Counted from the first letter of the stretch, positions 1 through 9,293 are shown. The stretch is DNA of 64,000 nucleotides from RGZA01 sp964568585 (GCA_964568585.1 CAZMQI010000002.1:86032-150031); one strand, 5' to 3'. Notes: generated from the sequence alone by a model not told the origin. Numbers and translations: made by a program.

Positions 1-2029
1 CAGCTTCGTTGAACGGTGCTTCGGTGATGGTACCGAGCTTCGCCAGAGTTTCAACCATTTCGCCGCTGCGTGAAAGACCTGCTTCAACATGCTGGTACAT
101 GCTGTCGCGTGCAGCTTCAACGGCATGTGCATTTTCATTGAGTAGTGCAACCGCTTCATCCACTTTGGCGCGGAGCTGGGTTTGCAATGCTTCATGCTGA
201 TGACTTGCAGATTGCACGAGCGACTGCCATGTGCCTTCGGCTTCACGTGCTCTATCTGCCAGTTTTTGGCCGACATCCTCGAACTGTTCATGCGTCGCAT
301 TAAGACGTGCAATGTGCTGGTCCGTTGCACCAACCAATACATTGAATTTATCTTCAACGCTGGTGATAACCCCGGTTGCGCTTTCCTTGGCTTGTTTTTC
401 AGCTTCGTAAATGCGCTCAATCATCACTTCGAGTTGTTGAAGTGAATAGCTGATGGCTGCACTTGCCTGTTGGCTTGCGGCGGATGCGCGTTCGCTGCCC
501 GTAGCAATACCTTCGACTTGGCCTGAAAGGCTGGAACCAATCACCGCAACACGCTCAGCAACATTCTTGGAAACATCTTCCAGACGTTGCGCCATAGCGT
601 CGTAATGACTGCTGGATTCCTTGAACTGTTTGGCAACGCGTTCGCTTTGGTTGGCCACATCATCACGCACAGATGAATATTTCTGGAATGCTTCCGATGC
701 TGTTGTATCAAGCAACACAACCGTGTTCTGCAAGTTCTGCATCAGATTGCCAGCTTGCTCGGCAAGGCGAACCTGACGGGTTTCCAATTCATCGGTGCGT
801 GAACCAATCCCTTGGTTAGCTGCAAAAATCTGCGCTTCCAAACGGCTGGTCAAGGCTTCAAGTGCTGCAATTTCATGCGTCATGGTTTCGGACAATTGCT
901 TGCCGCTTTGTGCAAGCTTGGCTTCCTTGGTATCGCTGATGGCAGCAAAACCTTCAATCTGTTTGCCAATCTCTTCCATACGTGCTGCCAAACGTTGGCC
1001 TGCACCATCCAGAATATCTTGGTTCTTCGACAACATCGCGCCAAGTTCCTGTGCGGAAGTACGCGCCGCTTGCAACGTTTCGTTCATGCGGCGTGAGGAT
1101 TCTTCGGTGTGTTTTTCCTGCTGGCCGATTTGTTCCGACACATTCGCAACGTCGGCAAGTTTTTGGTCAGCGGCGGCTTTGAATTGTTCCATCAGCAAAT
1201 GCAAACGGTCAACCATCTCGCCAAGACGACCCGCAGCCTGATCAGCGCGCTCATCCAAGGTTGCAATGTGGCCAGCGATTTTTCCGGACAAATCGTTGAA
1301 GCGTTCGCGGTTATCGTGAAGCAGATCTTCGAGCACTTCGCTGTTATCGCGGACAATACCAGCCACGCGCTGGATTTCTTTTCCGCTGCGTTCAGCAAGG
1401 TTATTGATGGCACGTTCTTCTTCTTGCAGAACTTGCACGGCATTTTGCAACACATCGTATGAACCATCACCGGCCTGGCGCAGTAATTCCAATTGGCGTT
1501 CCAGTGCTTCGTTGAAACGACGTACTCTGGATTCAGCATTCGCACCAGTGCCAAGCACCATCTGTAATTGACGGCGCAATGGCTCTGTAATCGCCTTCAC
1601 ATCGGATGCGCGTTGCAAGTAAGCGATGATCATCCACAGGAATGCAACCGGTGCAATAATACCTGAAATACCAAGCGCAATCGTTGTTACGGGCAAGCCT
1701 GCGATGCTGCCTGATGCGTTCACGCTCATGGTTGCAAAGAACACGGCAGTGAACCACACAATGGTCAATCCCATACCAGTCCAGAATGGCCATGACGCAA
1801 AATTATCGCGTGGCTTTGGTGGATCAATAATTGCGCCACCTAATGCACGGCGATTGCTTTCGTTTTGTTTGTTGGTCACGCCGCTGCGAAGCTGCGGAAA
1901 TGCTTGTGGTGGAACTGGCGCCTGCACAGACATTTGTGGCGCGAAGCTCTGAGGTTGCACCCCTTGTTGGGATTGGGGTTTGGCTTGATTTTGGCCTGCA
2001 GAAGCGGGAGCTTGCGGTTTTTTCGCCAT
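1..2029 (-). CDS. Membrane-anchored coiled-coil protein, TipN-like (3' end cut by window)
   Basis: The reading frame is open from an ATG at 2029 to the window edge (at least 676 codons, no stop), with GAGGAAA just upstream as ribosome binding site. The first ~70 residues are Gln/Pro/Ala-rich and probably disordered. Two hydrophobic segments follow (about residues 75-98 and 103-128). The rest is a long heptad-like coiled coil rich in Glu, Gln, Ala and Leu. Two N-terminal membrane segments plus a giant coiled coil is the layout of the alphaproteobacterial polarity protein TipN, so a role in pole marking or envelope organisation is possible. The likeness is architectural only. Methyl-accepting chemotaxis proteins and apolipoprotein-like filament proteins would look similar at this level. 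The C-terminus is not visible. Confidence 0.8.
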   Translation of the reverse strand, partial: MAKKPQAPASAGQNQAKPQSQQGVQPQSFAPQMSVQAPVPPQAFPQLRSGVTNKQNESNRRALGGAIIDPPKPRDNFASWPFWTGMGLTIVWFTAVFFATMSVNASGSIAGLPVTTIALGISGIIAPVAFLWMIIAYLQRASDVKAITEPLRRQLQMVLGTGANAESRVRRFNEALERQLELLRQAGDGSYDVLQNAVQVLQEEERAINNLAERSGKEIQRVAGIVRDNSEVLEDLLHDNRERFNDLSGKIAGHIATLDERADQAAGRLGEMVDRLHLLMEQFKAAADQKLADVANVSEQIGQQEKHTEESSRRMNETLQAARTSAQELGAMLSKNQDILDGAGQRLAARMEEIGKQIEGFAAISDTKEAKLAQSGKQLSETMTHEIAALEALTSRLEAQIFAANQGIGSRTDELETRQVRLAEQAGNLMQNLQNTVVLLDTTASEAFQKYSSVRDDVANQSERVAKQFKESSSHYDAMAQRLEDVSKNVAERVAVIGSSLSGQVEGIATGSERASAASQQASAAISYSLQQLEVMIERIYEAEKQAKESATGVITSVEDKFNVLVGATDQHIARLNATHEQFEDVGQKLADRAREAEGTWQSLVQSASHQHEALQTQLRAKVDEAVALLNENAHAVEAARDSMYQHVEAGLSRSGEMVETLAKLGTITEAPFNEA

Positions 2030-2388
2030 GGTTTCCTCAGATGAGTGTGCGCTAAATTTATATAACGATTTCAAAGTCTAAAAACGCGCGTTTATGAGTT
2101 CTTAATAAAAAAACTAAAAACGTACTTTTTGATTCTTGAGGGGGCACTGTAGCAATATTGCGATAGGAATTTGAACACAATTATTGCACGAGGATGAATT
2201 TAGCCTGTGGATAACTTTTTTACTCAACAGGCTGAAATACAACACGCGAAAAGCACAGTTGTTGCACACATGTGACTACATGTTTCACATGCTGCACGTG
2301 AACAAAACGCGCTCGAATTCTGGCGCGGGTTTCAATTCAAATTTTTGGATTCCAAAACTGCAGTTTCGCTGGGTTCTAGCTATAAACT
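2030..2388. other. AT-rich intergenic region with DnaA-box-like site
   Basis: About 360 bases with no convincing gene. The part next to the coiled-coil gene is strongly AT-rich (2050-2140). A perfect 9-mer match to the DnaA box on the reverse strand (TGTGGATAA) is at 2206-2214. At 2262-2305 there is a cluster of short palindromic words (CACATGTG, ACATGT, CACGTG). It must at least contain the promoter of the minus-strand coiled-coil gene. Confidence 0.4.
2206..2214 (-). promoter_or_regulatory. Perfect DnaA box 9-mer
   Basis: TGTGGATAA is the exact complement of the consensus TTATCCACA. It sits in the AT-rich intergenic region upstream of the coiled-coil gene. Single 9-mers occur by chance, and no tight array of further boxes is visible, so this may be a regulatory DnaA site or coincidence. 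Confidence 0.3.
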
Positions 2389-3021
2389 TTAGCGAGATGC
2401 CGCTTCTGGTGCTTGTGCTTGATCATTTAGGGCACCAATCGCCAATTCATGATCAATAATCTGGATTAGCCCGTTGCTGCCGACTTCCATTTTGGTTTTG
2501 AAAATGCAGTCTTTGAACAGCATACCGGCGTAAACCGTGAACGTACCGCTGGCGCGGTCATAATTCACGACCTTTGGCGGGGTCATGCGTAACACTTCCT
2601 TGACGCGCTTCTTAACTTCTTCATCAGCATCGGATGGCGGGTCAAGATTCTCGACAACCGTCATCGGTCCATAAGGACCTTGCACGCATGCAAAGAAGAA
2701 ACCCAGGTAATCAGCCATGTTATCCGTGCGAAGGCTGATGGGGTCTTGTTCGTTTACGGTGTAGATGGGACGATTAGTCCAATCCATCACAAAAGTTGAA
2801 TCTTCACCGCCATTGGGGTTATGCAGCGCGAACATGCTTTTGGGTTGTGCTTCACGAATATCAGTCAATTCGAAGAACTGGTAATTCTCATAGAATGATA
2901 ATTTGGCCTGACGCACAGGACTGGTGCCGGGCGGCAGCGCATACTCACCCAAATGTGGATTTACTGCTGCAATGATACGCATTGCATCTGCGCGTGGCAA
3001 AACTCGCCAATTTAGATTCAT
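2389..3021 (-). CDS. Conserved hypothetical protein, 210 aa
   Basis: A soluble protein of 210 residues with no signal peptide or membrane segment. I do not recognise a family. It has a mixed alpha/beta composition with recurrent aromatic-rich stretches (for example LSFYENYQFFEL near residue 42) and a helical, charged segment near residues 133-145 (DADEEVKKRVKEVL). The last ~15 residues are Ala/Gln-rich and probably disordered. It starts at the only upstream ATG, without a clear Shine-Dalgarno. It stands alone between two intergenic gaps, so its context gives no function. Confidence 0.7.
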   Translation of the reverse strand: MNLNWRVLPRADAMRIIAAVNPHLGEYALPPGTSPVRQAKLSFYENYQFFELTDIREAQPKSMFALHNPNGGEDSTFVMDWTNRPIYTVNEQDPISLRTDNMADYLGFFFACVQGPYGPMTVVENLDPPSDADEEVKKRVKEVLRMTPPKVVNYDRASGTFTVYAGMLFKDCIFKTKMEVGSNGLIQIIDHELAIGALNDQAQAPEAASR

Positions 3022-3225
3022 GAGAAGATCACTATCTGTTTTAAACGGGTACTAATCTTGTAAACGGCTTGCCGAATTGGTCAAGCACCTTATCACCACG
3101 CATTTTTGACTGGTTTGGGTTAAGAATGTCTTGATTGTTTGAATTACCTTTAAAACGCCGCATTTTAACAGCTACAGTGTTGCAGTTCCACACCCCCTTA
3201 TACCCACTTTTTTCACGGAGTTCTC
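3022..3225. other. Divergent promoter region
   Basis: About 200 bases between the 210-aa minus-strand gene and the plus-strand DUF305 gene. It must carry both promoters. I see no recognisable operator or hairpin. Confidence 0.4.
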
Positions 3226-3591
3226 ATGAAACGCACCCCCTTACTTATCGCGCTTGTTGCAAGCATCGGTATTGCTGCTTTTGCTCATGCTGAAACCGCT
3301 CATAAAGGCATGGTGATGGAAGCGCCCAAGGACGCATCACCAGCAACCAAAGAATTCATCGAAACCAACTCAAAGATGCATGGCGGTATGATGATTGATT
3401 TCACCGGCAATACTGATGTGGATTTTGTGAAAGGTATGATCCCGCACCATCAAGGCGCAGTAGATATGGCCCAAATCCAACTGAAATACGGCAAAGACCC
3501 TGAAATCAAGAAATTCGCCGAAGAGATCATCAAGGCACAAACCGCCGAAATCAAGTTCATGAACGAATGGCTTGCCAAACACGCCAAGTAA
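3226..3591 (+). CDS. DUF305 family periplasmic protein
   Basis: A 121-residue exported protein. Residues 1-22 form a Sec signal peptide with an Ala-X-Ala cleavage site (AFAHA-E). The mature part carries the DUF305 signature MIPHHQGAVDMAQ near residue 71, plus a Met/His-rich stretch (MHGGMM) before it. DUF305 proteins are ferritin-like four-helix proteins often found beside copper-handling genes, and the His-His and Met residues could bind metal, but no copper genes are adjacent here. CGGAG lies at good spacing before the ATG. The gene is monocistronic, and its terminator runs into the end of mutS. Confidence 0.88.
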   Translation: MKRTPLLIALVASIGIAAFAHAETAHKGMVMEAPKDASPATKEFIETNSKMHGGMMIDFTGNTDVDFVKGMIPHHQGAVDMAQIQLKYGKDPEIKKFAEEIIKAQTAEIKFMNEWLAKHAK

Positions 3592-3615
3592 TAAGAACTA
3601 ACGGATAGCATTTAA

Positions 3616-3648
3616 ATGGCGGGAGATTATTCTCTCGCCATTTTTTTG
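3616..3648 (+). terminator. Rho-independent terminator of the DUF305 gene
   Basis: An 11-bp stem with one G-T pair (ATGGCGGGAGA / TCTCTCGCCAT), a 4-nt loop and seven Ts on the plus strand. It overlaps the last codons and stop of the convergent mutS, so the same bases code for the MutS C-terminus. Confidence 0.85.
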
Positions 3649-6299
3649 AGCGCGTATAACTTTTCCAAAGCTTCTCTCGGCGAATAATCATCAGGATTCA
3701 TCGCCTCAATCGCCTTATCCAGCGCGGATTTATCGCGCAGCACACGTCCTGTAAAATCCTGCGGTTTTGCGGAAGTAATGACCGTGTTTTTATTCTGACC
3801 TTGCTCTAATTGCTGCAAAATCGCGCCTGCGCGTGCAATCACTGCGGCAGGCAATCCCGCCAATTGCGCTACATGAATACCGTATGAACATTCGGCAATC
3901 CCCTCGCCCACTTCGTGCAGGAAGATGATTTCATTCTCCCATTCCTTCACTTTGGCAGTTGCACAACGCAAATTAGGTAACTGGTCTTTTAATACAGTCA
4001 ATTCATGGTAATGCGTTGCGAATAATCCACGGCATTGATTGTGATGATACAGATATTCCAGACTTCCCCACGCAATCGACAAGCCATCAAAGGTCGCCGT
4101 GCCACGGCCAATTTCATCAAGGATGACGAGTGACTTCGCTGTTGCCTGATGCAAGATTGCGGCGGTTTCTATCATCTCCACCATAAAAGTGGAACGACCA
4201 CGCGCCAGATCATCGGCAGCGCCCACACGGCTAAACAGTTTATCAACGATACCGATACGTGCCGACGCTGCCGGCACATAGGAGCCCATCTGGGCGAGTA
4301 CCACTAATAATGCGTTCTGACGTAAGAAAGTTGATTTACCTGCCATATTAGGGCCGGTGACCAGCCATAATCGGCTCTTTGCGCTCAAATCGCAATCATT
4401 GGAGATGAAGTTTTTACTGAGCGATTTAAGGGATGCTTCAACCACCGGATGCCGCCCGCCCTTGATTTCAAACGCATCACTATCATCCATCACCGGTTTG
4501 CACCAGTTGTGTTCATAGGCTAATTCGGCAAGCGCGGTTGCGACATCCAATTGTGCCATCGCATCGGCAACGCTGCGTAACGCATCGAACTTGGCCAGCA
4601 CCTTTTGTACCAATTCATCGAATAGCTGCAATTCAATCTGTAGCGCCTTATCACCTGCTTCGCTGGTCTTGCGTTCCAGTTCGGCGAGCTCATTGGTGGT
4701 AAACCGCACCGCGCTGGATAAGGTCTGGCGGTGGATGAAGTCCTGATTATACGGGGGTTGCAGCATTTTATCCGCCTGGCTCGGCGTAATTTCCACATGA
4801 TACCCAATCACATTATTATGGCGAATTTTTAATGTGGTGATCTTGGTTTGCTGCACATATTTATTCTGTAATCCGGCAATCAATTTTTTACTATCATCAC
4901 GAAGGCTGACCAGCTCATCCAGCGGCGGGTGATAGCCAGCGGCAATAAACCCGCCATCGCGCGCCAAGAACGGCAATTCGGTTTTAAGGGCACGGGATAA
5001 TACATCAATCAAACTGGAATGTTCCCCGAGCTCGACACTCAATTTCTTCAAATCATCGTTTAATTCATGCGCGTGCTGGTTGAGGAAGAATTTAAGTTTG
5101 GTCGCACTTTCCAAACTTGCGCGCACAATCGCCAAATCGCGTGGGCTGCCGCGTCCCAATGACAGCCGTGTCAAAGCACGCGGTAAATCGGGGCAAGCTT
5201 TCAGCATGGCACGTAACGCACCGCGCCAATCATCATGCTGCACAAAACATTCGATACGCGATAATCGCGCATTAATGGCTGTTATGTCGGTTAACGGTGC
5301 AGATAGCTGTTCAGCCAATAAACGTGCGCCTGCATTGGTCAGTGTGCGATCAATGGTCGCTAATAAACTTCCTTTGCGGCCACCATCAAGACTTTGGGTC
5401 AATTCCAGATTACGGCGAGTTGCGGCATCAATCGCTACTACGCCTGCGATATTCGCCATGCGTGGCGGTTGCAGCAAACTGACCTGCTGTTTTTGTGTCA
5501 GTGCGATGTAATCCAGCAATACGCCCAACGCCGTCGTTTCATTCTTGGAGAAATTACCGAAACTATCCAAGCTGGTGACACTATATTGGCGGAGCGCGGC
5601 GCGCTTGGCGCTTTCGCTGTCAAACCGTGCTGGCGCGGCATAGGTGATGATGTCCTTTTGTGCGTCCAAAAATTCGCGCTTATCCTCTGCGGACATCATC
5701 TTTTGTGATAATACCAATTCGGCAGGATTCAAGCGGCTAAGCAAGGTCGGCACATCCGCCCATTGCACCGTCTGCACATAGGGCACGCCTTGCGCTAAAT
5801 CGCACCATGCAAGGCTGAATTCGCCCATGCTTTCACTTAATACCGCCAGATAATTGGCGCGTGCACTATCCAGAAAACTGTCTTCGGTTAATGTGCCGGG
5901 CGTGATGATGCGGATAATCTGGCGCGTCACTAGTGCTTTACCGCCTTTTTGGGTTTTAGCACGCGCTCTGGCAGCTTCGGGGTCTTCCATCTGTTCGGCA
6001 ATCGCCACGCGAAACCCTGCACGGATGAGTTTGGGAAGATAGGCTTCATACGCATGCACGGGAACGCCGCACATCGCGATATCATCGCCTTGATCTTTGC
6101 CGCGTTTGGTCAGCGCGATATCAAGCACCGGCGCAGCCTTGACCGCATCATCGTGGAAGAGTTCATAGAAATCACCCATGCGGAAGAACAGCAGGCATTC
6201 CGGATGCGCGTTCTTCAAATCCCAATATTGCTGCATCATGGGTGTGAGTGCAGGGGTTTCGGTTGGTTCTGCAAAGAATGAGGTTTGGGCAGTCGTCAT
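3627..6299 (-). CDS. mutS: DNA mismatch repair ATPase MutS
   Basis: An 890-residue MutS, within the usual bacterial range of 850-920. The mismatch-binding domain has the Phe-X-Glu motif (GDFYEL, about residue 43) that stacks on the mispaired base. The middle carries the connector, lever and clamp helices. The C-terminal ATPase has Walker A GPNMAGKST (about residue 645), Walker B VILDEIGRGT and the FATHYHEL signature. It recognises mismatches and small loops and recruits MutL. The start ATG has no strong Shine-Dalgarno, but it aligns with the N-terminal motif TPMMQQYWDLK, which is typical of the family. mutL is not in this window. Confidence 0.98.
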   Translation of the reverse strand: MTTAQTSFFAEPTETPALTPMMQQYWDLKNAHPECLLFFRMGDFYELFHDDAVKAAPVLDIALTKRGKDQGDDIAMCGVPVHAYEAYLPKLIRAGFRVAIAEQMEDPEAARARAKTQKGGKALVTRQIIRIITPGTLTEDSFLDSARANYLAVLSESMGEFSLAWCDLAQGVPYVQTVQWADVPTLLSRLNPAELVLSQKMMSAEDKREFLDAQKDIITYAAPARFDSESAKRAALRQYSVTSLDSFGNFSKNETTALGVLLDYIALTQKQQVSLLQPPRMANIAGVVAIDAATRRNLELTQSLDGGRKGSLLATIDRTLTNAGARLLAEQLSAPLTDITAINARLSRIECFVQHDDWRGALRAMLKACPDLPRALTRLSLGRGSPRDLAIVRASLESATKLKFFLNQHAHELNDDLKKLSVELGEHSSLIDVLSRALKTELPFLARDGGFIAAGYHPPLDELVSLRDDSKKLIAGLQNKYVQQTKITTLKIRHNNVIGYHVEITPSQADKMLQPPYNQDFIHRQTLSSAVRFTTNELAELERKTSEAGDKALQIELQLFDELVQKVLAKFDALRSVADAMAQLDVATALAELAYEHNWCKPVMDDSDAFEIKGGRHPVVEASLKSLSKNFISNDCDLSAKSRLWLVTGPNMAGKSTFLRQNALLVVLAQMGSYVPAASARIGIVDKLFSRVGAADDLARGRSTFMVEMIETAAILHQATAKSLVILDEIGRGTATFDGLSIAWGSLEYLYHHNQCRGLFATHYHELTVLKDQLPNLRCATAKVKEWENEIIFLHEVGEGIAECSYGIHVAQLAGLPAAVIARAGAILQQLEQGQNKNTVITSAKPQDFTGRVLRDKSALDKAIEAMNPDDYSPREALEKLYALKKMARE

Positions 6300-6348
6300 G
6301 CCACAAACTATAAGGGATACCCTGACACACTGTCATGCGGCATTGCAG

Positions 6349-6357
6349 TTATCCACA
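6349..6357 (+). promoter_or_regulatory. Perfect DnaA box 9-mer upstream of mutS
   Basis: TTATCCACA lies 50 bases upstream of the mutS start, between mutS and the small 95-aa gene. It is the second exact consensus copy that I found in the window, about 4.1 kb from the first. Confidence 0.3.
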
Positions 6358-6371
6358 ATGCTATCAACAGC

Positions 6372-6659
6372 CTAATCCGAAGAAGTATTCTGGGTGTGCG
6401 GGCTTTCACCGCGGCTTCGAGCGTTCTGGTCTGGTTCACCTGCGATAAAGTTCGCAGTTGTCTTCAATACCGCACCACCCACCCGGAAGATGGTATCACA
6501 GCCACGATTGAGGTCCAAAACCAGCCCTTGAAGGGATGCAAATTCATTGGATTTATCCGCAGCACCAATAAGGAGCTGGAAAAAATCGTTCACCTTGTCC
6601 TGTAGTGGCTTACCAGCTTTACGATATTGCTGCTGGTTGTGATTAATCACGATAGTCAT
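6372..6659 (-). CDS. Small hypothetical protein, 95 aa
   Basis: A 95-residue ORF on the same strand as mutS and upstream of it. It has a polar start (MTIVINHNQQQY), an amphipathic helical core with a Phe-Phe-Gln-Leu-Leu segment, and a Ser/Asn/Arg-rich disordered tail. There is no signal peptide and I do not recognise a family. Its codon pattern and position in an otherwise empty interval support a real gene, but no Shine-Dalgarno is evident. It could be cotranscribed with mutS. Confidence 0.5.
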   Translation of the reverse strand: MTIVINHNQQQYRKAGKPLQDKVNDFFQLLIGAADKSNEFASLQGLVLDLNRGCDTIFRVGGAVLKTTANFIAGEPDQNARSRGESPHTQNTSSD

Positions 6660-6763
6660 AGTCTAAAATCCCAAATCGCCTTGTATAGTCATGTTTTTTA
6701 CGTTTCTTAGTGCCCTTATTATAGGCAAAGACAAATCGTCTCGCATCTGCGAAATGCAAATAT

Positions 6764-6812
6764 TTTAGTGATTTTTACTAAATAAGATGGTTATATTTAG
6801 TGATGATTACTA
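6764..6812 (+). promoter_or_regulatory. Twin operator-like repeats at the XRE regulator start
   Basis: The 17-bp pattern TTTAGTGATnnTTACTA occurs twice (6764-6780 and 6796-6812), 32 bp apart or about three helical turns. In each copy TAGT and ACTA form inverted half-sites. The second copy covers the start codon of the HTH gene, which suggests negative autoregulation by that regulator. Confidence 0.6.
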
Positions 6813-7489
6813 TTGAGCAGATTAGAGCCGCCAGAAGCCTCATGGGTTGGACCCAACGCGAGCTAGCAAAACAGGCCGGCATATCCTTGGCTTCAGTAGC
6901 CAATCTTGAGCAAGGTGTGGGTAAAACTGGGGGTAAAGTTTTTGAATCGGTCTGCAAAGTACTGCAGCAAGCCGGTATCGAGTTCACCCCCGAACCCGGC
7001 GTGCGCCTGCGCCGTGAAAAATACCAATTCCGTATTCTTGAAGGCGAACGCGCCGTGCTCGATTTATGGGATGATATTATCGTCGCTCTGGGCAAAACCG
7101 GCGGCGAAGTACTGATTAGCGGGGTCAGTGGAAAATTATGGCTTGCGCGCTACAAAGAAGAAGTCACCGCAGCGCTGATTGAACGACGCAAGCTTGGCAT
7201 TCGCAACCGACACATCATCCCACAAGGCGACACTCTGATTCTTTCAGATACAGAGACTTACCGCGTGGCTCCGCCGCATTTATATCAACAGGTGCCCTAT
7301 TATGTTTATGCAGATCGCTTTGCGATGATTAATTGGGGGCCACCTTTACGAATTTTGCTGGCTCAAAATTCGTTGATTGCTGAGACCTTCCGCAATCAAT
7401 TTGAATTCAATTTTGAACACAGCAAACCACTCAAAAAGAGTGACGTTGTGATTGCAAAGCTTGAAGGCTTGCCGACCAAACCGGTTTAA
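6803..7489 (+). CDS. XRE-family HTH transcriptional regulator
   Basis: A 228-residue DNA-binding protein. Residues 3-55 form a lambda-Cro/C1 type helix-turn-helix (RSLMGWTQRELAKQAGIS ... VANLEQG). After a short link (EPGVRLRREKYQFRILEG), the C-terminal half (about 80-220) is an alpha/beta domain that I do not recognise. It resembles sensor domains of PLD-like or TrmB-like regulators, possibly for effector binding. The ATG at 6803 (or GTG at 6800) has no Shine-Dalgarno and lies inside the second operator repeat, so translation may be close to leaderless and repression would block initiation. Its stop shares TTAA with the convergent sulP gene. Confidence 0.82.
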   Translation: MITIEQIRAARSLMGWTQRELAKQAGISLASVANLEQGVGKTGGKVFESVCKVLQQAGIEFTPEPGVRLRREKYQFRILEGERAVLDLWDDIIVALGKTGGEVLISGVSGKLWLARYKEEVTAALIERRKLGIRNRHIIPQGDTLILSDTETYRVAPPHLYQQVPYYVYADRFAMINWGPPLRILLAQNSLIAETFRNQFEFNFEHSKPLKKSDVVIAKLEGLPTKPV

Positions 7490-9192
7490 GCGGTTTTATG
7501 GATTTCGAGCGCACGTTCAATGCTGGGCGCCGTATAAAACTGCAGCCCTGGCCGTTTTACACCATAGCGCACCAAGCTGCGTAAAATGCGCTTGGATGCA
7601 TGGGTAATGACTACTTTGGTGCCCTTGCGCTTCGCGCCGCCAATCACACCTTTTAATGCTGAAGCCCCCGTGGAATCGAGCAAGGGCACATCGGCAAAAT
7701 CCAGAATCAATAAACGCGGCGGCTTGCTTTCACGTCCCATTGTTGCAGTAAGTTCTGATGCCGCGCCGAAAAAGAATGGACCATGAATACGGTAAATCAC
7801 GATGTTCTGGTCAAGATTAGGAATATCAAAATACGGGCGCGGCGCACGCACAACATCAGGGCGGTCTACCTCCACCAGTTTCACATTAGTTTCAACTTCT
7901 ACCACATTCGCCATGTTATGCATAAACTTGAACGCGGCCATGACCACGCCGACTTCGATGCCCAGCGTTAAGTCATAAAGCACCGTAAGCGCCATAGTGG
8001 TCAGCAACACCGCTCTATCGCCCCATGTCGCATGGCTGATGAATTCGCCCACGATATGCACCTCACTCATGTTCCATGCAACGATTGAAAGAATGACCGC
8101 CAACACTGCCAGCGGGATATAGCTGGCAAGAGGCGCGGCAATCACTAAAAAGATGAGCAAAAACACAGCATGCAACATGCCGGAAACAGGCCCGGTGGAG
8201 CCCGCACGGATATTGGTGGCGGTTCTTGCAATCGCACCGGTTGCGGGAAGCCCGCCAAACAAGGGGGATACAATATTTGCAACGCCTTGCGCTACTAATT
8301 CGGCATTGGAGCGATGCCGACGGCCCGTCATACCATCCGCCACAACAGCAGATAATAAGGATTCGATTCCGGCCAGCAATGCAATAGTCGCAGCATCCGG
8401 CAAGACCGCTTGGAATTTGGCGAGCGTGAGCTGCGGAAATTGCAGCCATGAAAAATCGATGATGGGCAAATCACTGGAGATTTCGCCGAATTTTGAACCG
8501 ATGGTCGTGACGTTCATTGATAAATACGTTGCGGCAAGCGAAGCCAGCACCACCACAATCAGCATGCGCGGCCAATGCGGGCGAAATTTCTGCATCAGCA
8601 ACATTGCAATAATACTGCCAAGCGATAACAGCATCACGCCCAAATGTGCTGTCGGCATCGCGTTAATCAGCATCCATAATTTAGGGATGAATTCACCAGG
8701 AAGCTTGCCAACACTAAGCCCGAATAAATCCGCCAACTGGCTAACCATGATGGTGATGCCAATACCTGCGGTAAAGCCAATGGTGACTGGGTAAGGAATG
8801 TATTTGATATAATTGCCAAGCCGCAGCAGCCCGACAATAAGCAGTATGATCCCCGCAAGGAATGTCGCGAGCAACATGCCGTCATAGCCGTGATGTTCGA
8901 TGGTGCGATAGACAACAACAATGAACGCGGCCGTCGGCCCGCCAATCTGGTAACGGCTGCCGCCAAGCGTGGAAATAATAAAACCTGCGATGATGGCGGT
9001 GAATAATCCGCGTTCCGGCGTTGCACCCGAACCAATTGCAATGCCCATAGCCAGCGGCAAGGCAACAACCGCAACCGTCAATCCAGCGATGATGTCTTTA
9101 ACGAGCCGGTCAAGGCCATAGCCTTCGTGCAAAACGGTCAGCAGTTTTGGGCGAAATAATTCAAGGTAATGGCGAAGGCTCATACGCGACAT
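7486..9192 (-). CDS. SulP family anion transporter with STAS domain
   Basis: A protein of about 568 residues in the inner membrane. The N-terminal ~430 residues have 12-14 hydrophobic segments and the SulP core pattern (AGLTVAVVALPLAMGIAIGSG near residue 40). The C-terminal ~110 residues are a cytoplasmic STAS domain with the LILDFADVPLLDSTGASAL signature. The family exports or imports sulfate, bicarbonate or dicarboxylates, and the substrate cannot be read from the sequence. A TTG at 9201 or an ATG at 9183 are alternative starts; none has a good Shine-Dalgarno. Confidence 0.92.
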   Translation of the reverse strand: MSRMSLRHYLELFRPKLLTVLHEGYGLDRLVKDIIAGLTVAVVALPLAMGIAIGSGATPERGLFTAIIAGFIISTLGGSRYQIGGPTAAFIVVVYRTIEHHGYDGMLLATFLAGIILLIVGLLRLGNYIKYIPYPVTIGFTAGIGITIMVSQLADLFGLSVGKLPGEFIPKLWMLINAMPTAHLGVMLLSLGSIIAMLLMQKFRPHWPRMLIVVVLASLAATYLSMNVTTIGSKFGEISSDLPIIDFSWLQFPQLTLAKFQAVLPDAATIALLAGIESLLSAVVADGMTGRRHRSNAELVAQGVANIVSPLFGGLPATGAIARTATNIRAGSTGPVSGMLHAVFLLIFLVIAAPLASYIPLAVLAVILSIVAWNMSEVHIVGEFISHATWGDRAVLLTTMALTVLYDLTLGIEVGVVMAAFKFMHNMANVVEVETNVKLVEVDRPDVVRAPRPYFDIPNLDQNIVIYRIHGPFFFGAASELTATMGRESKPPRLLILDFADVPLLDSTGASALKGVIGGAKRKGTKVVITHASKRILRSLVRYGVKRPGLQFYTAPSIERALEIHKTA

Positions 9193-9293
9193 GTGCTGCA
9201 ATTATGCACCCAGATAAACGCACACTAAAAGCAAAATTCGCCGCGTCGCTCATACAAATAAACTTGTATACCCCGCACATGACTACGCAACAA

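Noticed and set aside
2030..2388. Chromosome replication origin
   Set aside because: Only one exact DnaA box in the AT-rich gap and none of the usual alphaproteobacterial origin neighbours (for example hemE or dnaA).
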